Assembly (NCBI GenBank): GCA_910589685.1
Contig: CAJUTA010000013.1
Coordinates: 1 to 7,258 of the forward strand
Source: an uncultured Ureaplasma sp.
GTDB lineage: Bacteria; Bacillota_I; Bacilli_A; Mycoplasmatales; Mycoplasmoidaceae
Reading direction: 5' to 3'
Length of the DNA stretch: 7,258 nucleotides
Positions 1-7,258 of this stretch are shown here, piece by piece. The stretch's first letter is position 1. The number at the start of each line of letters is the position of its first letter. A model generated the notes under the pieces. That model had not been told where the DNA came from. It searched no databases and saw nothing but the letters and a program-made list of their open reading frames with translations. The position numbers were made by a program, and so were the translations under genes.

Positions 1-20
1 TATATATATATATATATATA
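1..20. repeat. (TA)10 dinucleotide tract upstream of the lipoprotein gene
   Basis: Ten perfect TA units fill the first 20 bases. The tract starts at the window edge, so it may be longer. It ends 43 bases before the ATG of the lipoprotein gene and runs directly into a TATAAA hexamer, so it may be the spacer between a -35 box outside the window and that -10. No other TA tract of this length was noticed in the window. Dinucleotide tracts of this kind change length by slipped-strand mispairing. In Mycoplasma mycoides the lipoprotein Vmm is known to switch on and off through TA-repeat number in its promoter spacer. That this tract behaves likewise is inference. Confidence 0.9.
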
Positions 21-22
21 AA
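17..22 (+). promoter_or_regulatory. Candidate -10 box (TATAAA) for the lipoprotein gene, at the end of the TA tract
   Basis: TATAAA overlaps the last two TA units and matches the TATAAT consensus at five of six positions. Transcription would start near base 29 and give a leader of about 35 nt, similar to the leaders inferred for the other two genes here. The matching -35 box would fall at or before the window start and cannot be seen. In such AT-rich DNA other hexamers also fit, for example TATAAA at 43-48 or TAAAAT at 51-56, but both lie closer to the ATG. No convincing Shine-Dalgarno sequence precedes the start codon. Confidence 0.35.
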
Positions 23-63
23 TTAATTTATTTTTTTTAAATTATAAAAATAAAATAATATAT

Positions 64-3000
64 ATGAAATTAAAAAAAATTATTAGTTCTTTATTTATTG
101 GTGGATTAGCAATTTCAAGTACAGCTATTGTTTCATCATGCACCATTAATATTAATAATAGTAATGTAAATAAAGAAAATAATAATTTAAATATTAATTC
201 CATACAAACAAAAAATGAAAATTGCAACAACATGTTTTCTTCTTCTAGTTTGTATAGTGAAGAAATTTTGGGTTATAAAGATAGAATTCCAAATAAAACT
301 TATTATGATAGTTTATTACAAAATGTTTTTGGTGATAATTTTAAATGACCTACTTACAAATTTAATTACAACGGAAAAAACGCTAATCAATTAACAATAA
401 ATTTAAATAATTCTAATAACACACAATTATTTCCAAATGGTTCATATCGCTTGGACAATATTATTTATTCTGAAGGTGTTGATAATACTCAAAAATATAA
501 CAAAGATGGTGTTAATTTAATAAATAGTAATTTGCCAAGAGCAACACGATATAATGATTCAAATTGGATTATTGGTCAAATAAACAATGGAACATTAAAG
601 CGTCATCCAATTGCTAAACATTCAACAGATTATAATAATTTTATTTTAGATGACACGAAGTCTATTATAAAAAATTTTAGATTAAGCACAAAATATATCA
701 ATTATATTCCATTAGGTGTGTATTGTCCGCCAGGAGAAGTAATTGAAATTAGTTTTGATAATCAAACATTAGATTTAATAAAAAATCAACCTAATTTAAC
801 ATTTTCAATTAATGAAAATTATTCTTTAGAGCTAAGATATAACAAAATCAATAACCATTATCCTTTTGTGACAAGTAAATTTGCAGTTAATTCAAATTTA
901 GATCAAAATGGAATATTAAGAATTGGTTCTCCTTTTGGTGGATCATTATCGTTGATTATTAATAAACCAATTGTTGAAAATAATAGTTTTCCTATTATCA
1001 ACTTTACAATAAAAAATGGTATCGAACAATTACATTATGTTCATAATTTAACAACAATTGATGAATGAAATAGACAAATAAAGGACATTGAAAATAGAAA
1101 ATTAACCGCTCCTATTTCTTCTTATGTTTCAGACTATTTAGGTACCGAGATACCATTTTTCAAAAAAGATAATTTAGTAAATTGAAATATTAAAAACATA
1201 AAATTTCCATATGTAAATATGGAAAAATTTTATCAATATGCATTATTAAGTGGTTATTTTGATAATTGTGAAAAATCAAACAGATTAAGACGTTGAAAAT
1301 TAACTGGTGAAAATAATTTGAACGGATATGGTGGTTTAACATTTGGTAGCTACTGAACTGCAGTTCCATATTCAGAGATTCCAAGTTTTATGTTTGGTGA
1401 AAATTTTGATACAAGAATTTGAACATTCTTGCATGAATATAATCACTTACATGATGATTTTAATTTTGGTTTTAATCAAATGCATGATCACGGTCCAACT
1501 AATATTGTTCTTAGAGCAGCACTATCTGTTTTAGATGATAGTGGTAGAAGTAGGAATCAATTCGATTTATCGGGTGTTAATCAAGCTAATCCATCAGGAT
1601 GAGAAAGATTAAATAATTCATATACAAATTTAACTAGAAATGTAAATTGATATAACTTGTATAGTGCAATTTTATTTCAAATTGGAACCAAAAGATATTT
1701 TGAATGATTAAAAGATGATATCAGAAATCATAAAGGTGACCAAATGTTGCAAATAAAAAATATTTGTGATCGTAATAAATTAAATTTTTATGATTGCGCT
1801 TTTAGTACTTTTCCATATAGAAATAATGCTCATTGGCCAACAAATACACAAACACCAAATGCTCAACAACAATCTATTATTAATGAAATAAGAAAATATC
1901 CTGGAATTGATTTTGTTGGTTGTTTGTATGCTGCAGGTATTTATATTTACAATAGTGAAACTGAAGAATTTGAATATACAAACGATGTTCAACCTGCATT
2001 TGAGATTCCGCCATTGCAAAAATATACTTTTGATTTTGATAATTATATTGCATCTACAAACCGTAATTTTAAATACACAATTAAAGTACCAAATAAAAGT
2101 AAATATGGTTCAATATTAGTTCAAAATGGTAAAAAAGTTTCATATATGCCTAAAATGGAGAATTTAGGAATTATTGATGAATTTGATTTAGATGTTATTC
2201 CGACTGATTTTGTAGGAAAACCAAGTTTATATGTTCCAAAATATAAATTCAAAATAAAAATTAGACAAGCTGTAAATTCACCAATTGTTTCAGCATATAA
2301 ATTTAATAAAACACCTGATTCATTATCAAAATTTCTTTCAAGTTCAAGTTTAGATTCATTTAGTCCATATGCTATAGAATCAATTAGTAATATTAATGAA
2401 CATTCTGATTTTAATATGAATACAATGTGAAAAATGGAATTTAAGTTACTTCCACCAAAAACTGGAAAATATAAATTGTATGCAAAAAAGAATGTTCAAT
2501 CAGCAATTTATCTTGATGGAGCACTAATAAAAATAAATGAAAAATATAGTCCAAATTATCAATTTATTTGTGATCTTAATTTAAATAAAAATAGTATACA
2601 TTATTTTAAAATCATTTTGTCTAATATATTAAATAAATATTGTGGTGTGCAATTTTATTTACTTGATGAAAATGGGAAATATATTAATTTATTTGATTAT
2701 TTAATTTCTCCAGTTAAAGAATTAACAAAATTTAAAAAACAAATTAAACAATTTGCTCCAATTGTATCTAATAAATTTTCTTATAAGAAAAGATGAATAA
2801 ATTTTGATGGATTTCAAGAATATTCTGTATTAGCCAGCCCAAATCAATATTTTGATAGCATTATTGATAAAACTAAATACAAAATTGTTCCATCTAATTT
2901 AAGTAATTCTTTATCTCAAGATGAATGCAACAAACTACTTAGACAAAATGAAATTTTTTCAATTAATAGATCATCAATTTCTTTTAATATAAAATTTCAA

Positions 3001-3657
3001 AATGATTATGATGTTAACGGGTTTTTATTCTTGAATGGTAATGGTACTAATTATTTTCCAAATAATTTGAAAATTTTCCATAATTCTCAATTAATTTACA
3101 ATTCATCATATATCCAAAGTATATTCAACTTTGAAAATAAATCATCTAAATCAAATACTATAAATATTTTTAAAAATGTTAGATCAAACTCATTAACAAT
3201 TCAATTAGAAAATAATAAAAATAAAATTGAAATTGATACAGTTAGTCCATTGAATAAAATTTCAAATTTATATAGTATTTGATCAGATAAACTAAAATTT
3301 GATGATTTATGAAAAACTATTAAACAAAATGAAAATATTTCATTTCTTAATAATAGTTATAAATTTACAAACTCAGATAGTGCAAAACTCAAATTTAAAT
3401 TTATAGGTAATGGTTTTAAATTATTTGGAACTTTATTAGAAAATTTATCCACACAGTTTAGTGTTTATGTAGATGGTATGTTATTAGATAATATTAGTCT
3501 TGTAACAAATAAAAATAAATATGGTTCTATTATTTATCAAAATAATGATTTTGAATATGGAATACACGAAGTAGAAATAATAAATAATAAAAATAGCACA
3601 ATATATCTTGAATCAATTGCATTGTTAGGAGAAAATGCATTTATTTTAGAAAAATAA
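64..3657 (+). CDS. Surface lipoprotein with M60 (enhancin-like) zinc-peptidase domain, PA14-like and C-terminal carbohydrate-binding-like segments
   Basis: This is a 1197-residue protein read with UGA as Trp; I count 13 in-frame TGA and 2 TGG. Residues 1-26 are a lipoprotein signal peptide: MKLKK, a hydrophobic stretch, then lipobox VSSC with the lipidated Cys at 26. Residues 27-60 are an Asn-rich linker. The M60 domain spans roughly 190-530. It includes YIPLGVYCPPGE (Gly218-Glu225), typical of the conserved N-terminal M60 strand, GSPFGGSLSLII (288-299), and the zinc-binding motif HEYNH (457-461) with catalytic Glu458. Known M60 enzymes cut mucins and other glycoproteins. No Glu occurs between His461 and Glu514, although the family consensus is HExxH, 8-28 residues, then Glu, so activity is uncertain. 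Residues 793-822 (FKLLPPKTGKYKLYA, then IYLDG) resemble a PA14 core. Residues 1108-1197 (GNGFKLFGT, VYVDG, YGIHEVEI) resemble a galactose-binding or CBM-like jelly roll often attached to host-glycan enzymes. Residues 540-790 and 900-1095 are unassigned. The ATG at 64 is chosen because the signal peptide begins there. The protein is predicted to be anchored on the outer membrane face and to act on, or bind, host glycoproteins. Lipoprotein 0.95, M60 family 0.8, accessory domains 0.55. Confidence 0.88.
1204..1225. repeat. Inverted repeat: 9-bp stem, GTAA loop, inside the lipoprotein gene
   Basis: TTTCCATAT (1204-1212) and ATATGGAAA (1217-1225) are perfect reverse complements around the four-base loop GTAA, which has the GNRA tetraloop pattern in RNA. 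It lies inside coding sequence. No T-run follows that would make it a clear terminator. It may be chance in AT-rich DNA. Confidence 0.6.
1432..1446 (+). other. HEYNH zinc-binding and catalytic motif of the M60-like domain
   Basis: The codons give HEYNH at residues 457-461, preceded by IWTFL, where the Trp is a TGA codon. Gluzincin logic makes His457 and His461 zinc ligands and Glu458 the general base. The following residues, LHDDFNFGFNQMHDHGPTN (462-480), lack the Glu normally expected as third ligand. His474, His476, Asp464/465 and Asp491/492 are the nearby residues that could coordinate metal. Confidence 0.8.
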
Positions 3658-3658
3658 A
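3640..3658. terminator. Weak AT-only hairpin across the lipoprotein stop codon, possible bidirectional terminator
   Basis: TTTATTTT (3640-3647), loop AGA, and AAAATAAA (3651-3658) form an 8-bp stem made only of A-T pairs. It covers the TAA stop of the lipoprotein gene and sits 3 bases before the stop codon of the convergent ABC gene. On + it is followed by a T-rich stretch. It is the only hairpin seen at this junction and may end transcription from both sides, but an all-AT stem is weak and could be coincidental. Confidence 0.25.
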
Positions 3659-3660
3659 AT

Positions 3661-4644
3661 TTAATTATTTTTCATTGTATGAACACTACCTTTAATTACA
3701 TAGTGATAGAATATTTCTTCCAATGTTTCAGCATTAATTTCATAATATATTGGACAAATTTTATTTTCAATAAGTTTGGATAACAAATCTTCACTATTAA
3801 TATTATGTAATTTAATAATGAATACATTTCGATCAGAATCAATTTCAAAATTAATTTTTTGTTTTTTAAATCATTCTTTTGCTAAATTATTATTTTTAAA
3901 TTTCAAATAAAGTGATTTTTGTTTTGATTTTCTATATTCATCTAATTTTTTGCTAAATACAACTTTTCCGCCATCAAGAATAGTAGCATGAGTTGCATAT
4001 TTATCAATTTCATCTAGAATGTGTGAACTAATAAAAATAGATTTACCATTGTTTTGTAATTTCTTTAATGTCTCAAAAAATTCAATTCGAGCTCTTGGGT
4101 CTAAATTTGCAGCTGGCTCATCCATTATTAATATTTTTGGATCATGAATTAATGCTTGAGCTAATAAAATTTTTTTCTTTTGCCCACTACTAAAAGAATT
4201 AGGTGATTTTTTTGCTAGATTTTGCATATTTAAATCAATTAAGATTTGATCAACAATTTTTTTAACATCTTTTCTTTTAACTTCACTTAATAAAGCCATA
4301 TTAATAAGATAATTTCTTGTTGATGTGTTTTCAGGAAATCTTGCAATCTCAGGAATATAACCAATCAATCTTTTTGCTTCAATTGTTGTGTTAAGATGTC
4401 CACAAAAATATATTTTTCCAATATAATTTGCATATGCACCAATTATTGATTTAATTGTAGTAGTCTTACCTGCTCCATTACCACCAATAAAAGCATGAAA
4501 TTCACCAGGTCCAACAATAAAATTTAAATTGTTTATTGCTGGCTTCATATTTTTCTTATATTGTTTTGTTAGATTAATAACTGTTAGGAAATTATTTCTA
4601 TATTCATCACAATATTTATTAGAAAATTTACTATTTTTATTCAT
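3661..4644 (-). CDS. ABC transporter ATP-binding protein, ABC-2/CcmA-like
   Basis: This is a 327-residue ATPase subunit. Residue 258 is a UGA-coded Trp (plus-strand TCA at 3868-3870), so reading with the standard code would wrongly cut the protein at 257 residues. Visible motifs in order are Walker A GGNGAGKT (54-61), a Q-loop region LIGYIPE where Gln is replaced, as is common in this subfamily (93-99), signature FSSGQ (151-155), Walker B ILIMDEP with catalytic Glu176 (171-177), D-loop NLDP (180-183), and switch His208 in ISSHILDE. The C-terminal part ends with TLEEIFYHYV, the usual tail of ABC-2-type ATPases. No signal peptide or membrane segment is seen, so it is a cytoplasmic subunit that needs a membrane partner. 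Neither neighbour encodes a permease: one side is the convergent lipoprotein gene, the other is divergent ileS. The substrate cannot be assigned. No clear Shine-Dalgarno sequence precedes the ATG. ABC ATPase call is nearly certain; the transported molecule is unknown. Confidence 0.95.
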
Positions 4645-4660
4645 TTTATTTTTATTTTAA

Positions 4661-4674
4661 CTTATTCAAATAAG
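4661..4674. repeat. Perfect inverted repeat CTTATT-CA-AATAAG in the divergent intergenic region
   Basis: The six-base arms (4661-4666 and 4669-4674) flank two bases. The repeat covers the proposed -35 box of ileS (4665-4670) and would lie in the early leader of the minus-strand ABC mRNA. A dimeric regulator could bind here, but no regulator is known from the window and a 6-bp arm can occur by chance in AT-rich DNA. Confidence 0.5.
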
Positions 4675-4693
4675 CAAATCAATATATTATAAT
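4665..4693 (+). promoter_or_regulatory. Promoter for ileS: TTCAAA - 17 bp - TATAAT
   Basis: TTCAAA (4665-4670) matches TTGACA at four of six positions. After exactly 17 bases comes a perfect TATAAT (4688-4693). Predicted transcription starts near 4700, about 30 nt before the ATG at 4730. That leader is too short for a T-box riboswitch, which often regulates aminoacyl-tRNA synthetase genes in other Firmicutes. Confidence 0.65.
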
Positions 4694-4714
4694 TAAAATA
4701 ATTATTTTATTAAA
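4686..4714 (-). promoter_or_regulatory. Candidate promoter for the ABC ATPase gene, sharing the ileS -10 palindrome
   Basis: On the minus strand TATAAT reads from 4691 to 4686, because ATTATAAT (4686-4693) is its own reverse complement. A weak -35 (TTTAAT, from 4714 to 4709, three of six matches) lies 17 bases upstream. Transcription would start near 4679, leaving a leader of about 35 nt. The -10 is strong but the -35 is poor. Confidence 0.45.
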
Positions 4715-4729
4715 TTAAACGAGTAATTT

Positions 4730-7258
4730 ATGGACTATAAATCAACATTAAAGATGCCTAAAACTGATTTTGAAATGAAAGGTAATTTAAATATTAAAGA
4801 ACCACAAATTCAGTTAGATTGGTTAAATAATAAACTTTATCAAAAAGTGTTAGAAAAAAATAAAAATAAACAATTATTTTTATTGCATGATGGTCCACCA
4901 TATGCTAACGGAAATATTCATATTGGACATGCTTTAAACAAAACTTTAAAGGATATTATTGTTAGACAAAAAAATCTAAGTGGTTATTATGCTCCTTATA
5001 TTCCTGGTTGAGATACACACGGTTTACCAATTGAATTAGCAATGTTGAAAAAAAACGCTGATGCAAAAAATGATTCACCACTACTCAGAAGAAAACAGTG
5101 TTATGATTATGCACTAGAACAAATTCAAAATCAAAAAAAACAATTTTTAAGAATTGGAACGCTTAGTGATTTTGAAAAAATTTATCGTACTCTTGATCAC
5201 GAATTTGAAATAAATCAATTAAATTTGTTTTTAATAATGGTTAAGAAAAATTTAATTTTTCGTGATAAAAAACCTGTTTATTGATCTTGATCATCACAAT
5301 CTGCTTTAGCAGAAGCCGAAATTGAATATAAAGATGCAATTGATAATTCAATTTACTTATCATTTAAATTATTAGATAATTCTTTTATTGGTGATGATGT
5401 TAATTTATTAGTTTGAACAACTACACCTTGAACAGTTCCATCAAATTTAGCAATTGCTGTTAATCCGAATTTTAAATATACTTTATTTGAATATGAAAAT
5501 AAAAAATATTTAGTTTCTTCGACTATATTTGATGAAATTATCAATAAGTTAGAATTTGATAAAAATCAAGTTAAATTGTTGAAAACTATTGAAGGAAAAG
5601 AATTAGAAAATTTAAAATATACTCATCCAATTTATACAAATAAGATAAATCCAATTATTTTAGCTGAATATGTTAGTGATGAAGATGGAACTGGATTAGT
5701 TCATAATGCACCAGATTTTGGTTTAGACGACTATTTGGCTTGCAAAAAATATGGAATTTTTCCATTTTCACCAATAGATAAATTTGGAAAATTTAATGAA
5801 ACAATTAATGATGAAAGACTTATTGGAATTTTTTATCAAGATTCAAATGATATTATTATTAACTGATTAAAGGAATCTAATAATTTAATTAAATTAGAAA
5901 AAATTAATCACCGTGTTGCTTGTGATTGAAGAACAAAAAAACCTGTTATTTATTTGTCAACTAAACAATGATTTGTTAATTTAAAAAATATTAGTAATGA
6001 TATTATTAATACTTTAAATAATGATGTTAAGTCCCCATTTCAGAAAAATGTTAATCGAATGATTGAAATGATCAAAAACCGTTCTGAATGATGTATTAGT
6101 CGTCAACGTATTTGAGGAGTTCCAATTCCAATCATTTTTGATGCAAATGATGAACCAATATTAGATGAAAAATTAATTGCAAATATTATTGATATCTTAG
6201 ATAAAAATGGAACTGATGTTTGATTTGATTGACCAGTTGAAAAATTTTTACTAGATGAACAATTAAAATCAGGACAACAATTCAAAAAAGAACAAGACAT
6301 TATGGATGTTTGATTTGATTCCGGTACTAGTCATCAATTATTTGAAAATACATGAAAGTTATCTTATCCTGCTGATGTTTATTTAGAAGGTAGTGACCAA
6401 TATCGTGGTTGATTTAACTCATCATTGATTACAGGAACAATTCAAAATGGTAAATCTCCATATAAAACAATCATTCAACATGGATTTACACTTGATGAAA
6501 AAGGGTTAAAAATGTCCAAATCAATTGGAAATGTTGTTGATCCATTAAAAGTGTTTGATACATATGGGGCAGATGTATTTAGATTATGAGTTGCAAGTTG
6601 TGAATATAGTGATGATCAACGTTTTGGTGATACTATTATTAAACAAGTTGCAGAAGTTTATCGAAGAATTAGAAACACACTATTTAAATATTCTTTATCA
6701 ATCATTAATGATTTTAAAAAAGAAGATTGACAAGATGACTTAGCTCTTGAAGATCAATACATACTGACTCGTTTAAACTTAGTTCTTAAATCAATAGAAG
6801 AGAGTTATAACAAATATAATTTTTCTGAAATTGTTAAACTAGTTAATAATTTCACAAATGAATTATCAACTTGATATTTTGATATCATTAAAGATGAAAT
6901 TTACTGTGGATCAAATGATTCAATTAGACGTTTACAAATTCAAACAACAATTTATATAATTTTATTTAACTTATTAATTGTTCTTGCTCCAATTATTCCT
7001 CATACAACAGATGAGGCATACAAATTCTTACCATTTAAGAAATATGAATCAGTTCATTTAGAAGATTGAATTAACTATAAAGATTACAAATTATTAGATG
7101 AAAATTCAATGAGCAATTTTGTTAATTTCTTTAAATTAAAAGATAATGTTTACAATGCGATAGAAGTTGCTCGTAACAATAATTTAATTAAGAAAAGTAA
7201 TATGGTTGATTTGTCATTAAAATCAAATCTAACTACATTTGATTTAAAAACTTTAAAA
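4730..7258 (+). CDS. ileS: Isoleucyl-tRNA synthetase (IleRS), C-terminus beyond the window
   Basis: This class I enzyme charges tRNA-Ile with isoleucine in the cytoplasm. The window holds 843 complete codons, still open at the end, so about 50 residues may be missing compared with a typical bacterial IleRS of roughly 890-940. Motifs in order are HDGPPYANGNIHIGH with HIGH at 64-67, PGWDTHGLPIE (92-102), CP1 editing domain with WTTTPWTVPSNLA (from 229) and GTGLVHNAP (from 320). His325 and Asp334 correspond by my alignment to the E. coli editing residues His333 and Asp342, so proofreading against valine is probably intact. Then come SRQRIWGVP, DVWFDSGTSH, GSDQYRGWF (554-562), and KMSKS (594-598). 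The anticodon-binding domain begins after about 670 and includes LAPIIPHTTDEAY (752-764). Many Trp codons are TGA, including invariant Trp94, Trp229, Trp234 and Trp562. The sequence is the standard bacterial type. The ATG at 4730 gives the usual short N-terminus ahead of LPKTDFEM-like residues. It is transcribed divergently from the ABC gene, probably from TATAAT at 4688. Confidence 0.98.

Noticed and set aside
31..38. T8 run upstream of the lipoprotein gene as a second variable tract or a terminator
   Set aside because: No stem precedes it, and homopolymers of eight are common here. It may simply be part of the leader.
72..79. A8 run in the signal-peptide codons as a frameshifting on/off switch
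   Set aside because: A8 runs of the same length occur in essential ileS (5048-5055 and 5133-5140), so this length is ordinary in this AT-rich genome. The TA tract is the more unusual signal.
42..233. Minus-strand reading frame of 63 residues over the lipoprotein start
   Set aside because: It is low-complexity Phe/Leu/Ile sequence antisense to the signal peptide and Asn-rich linker, without a start signal or a recognisable domain.
1387..1605. Assignment of the metalloprotease to the M26/Zmp (IgA protease) family
   Set aside because: HExxH followed by Asp residues recalls M26, but the upstream GVYCPPGE and GSPFGG elements fit M60 and the M26-type GRR-x-Glu segment is absent.
1780..2019. Minus-strand reading frame of 79 residues within the lipoprotein gene
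   Set aside because: It is a shadow of the real gene in an AT-rich region and shows no family motif.
64..3282. Series of separate same-frame reading frames (64-348, 451-1068, 1744-2430, 2434-2796, 3031-3282) as independent genes or a decayed pseudogene
   Set aside because: All are in one frame and are separated only by TGA codons, with no TAA or TAG until 3655. With UGA as Trp they form one intact protein.
4645..4729. T-box riboswitch controlling ileS
   Set aside because: The predicted leader is about 30 nt and no specifier stem or antiterminator pattern fits in the 85-base gap.
6555..6743. Plus-strand reading frame of 62 residues inside ileS
   Set aside because: It is out of frame with the continuous, motif-supported ileS frame and has no motif of its own.

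Overview
The window is very AT-rich and reads sensibly only with UGA as tryptophan. Two long reading frames (64-3657 on +, 4730-7258 on +) and one on the minus strand (3661-4644) are each interrupted only by TGA codons. Many of these TGAs fall where a conserved family needs Trp, for example PGWDTHG, WTTTPWT, SRQRIWG and RGWF in isoleucyl-tRNA synthetase. This points to a mollicute (Mycoplasma, Spiroplasma or a relative using genetic code 4). I cannot name the species.

Layout. Positions 1-63 are an upstream region that opens with a (TA)10 dinucleotide tract, probably part of a promoter. Positions 64-3657 encode a 1197-residue surface lipoprotein. It has a lipobox, an Asn-rich linker, an M60 (enhancin-like) zinc-peptidase domain with HEYNH, a PA14-like segment and a C-terminal galactose-binding-like or CBM-like segment. 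Three bases separate it from the convergent gene at 3661-4644 (minus), which encodes a 327-residue ABC transporter ATPase of the ABC-2/CcmA style. An 85-base divergent intergenic region (4645-4729) holds a good + strand promoter (TTCAAA, 17 bp, TATAAT). Its -10 box lies in the palindrome ATTATAAT, so it can also serve the minus-strand gene. From 4730 to the window end runs ileS, missing only its C-terminus.

How the genes relate. ileS is an essential housekeeping gene. The ATPase has no permease next to it here, so its substrate is unknown. The lipoprotein is the accessory part: by family it should bind and cut host glycoproteins such as mucins from the outer face of the membrane. Two points merit checking. 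The TA tract resembles the phase-variation switches known for mycoplasma surface lipoproteins. The M60 active site also has no glutamate in the usual window after HEYNH, so the protein may use another third zinc ligand or may have become a binding protein. I found no RNA gene, CRISPR array, insertion sequence or clearly new multi-gene system.
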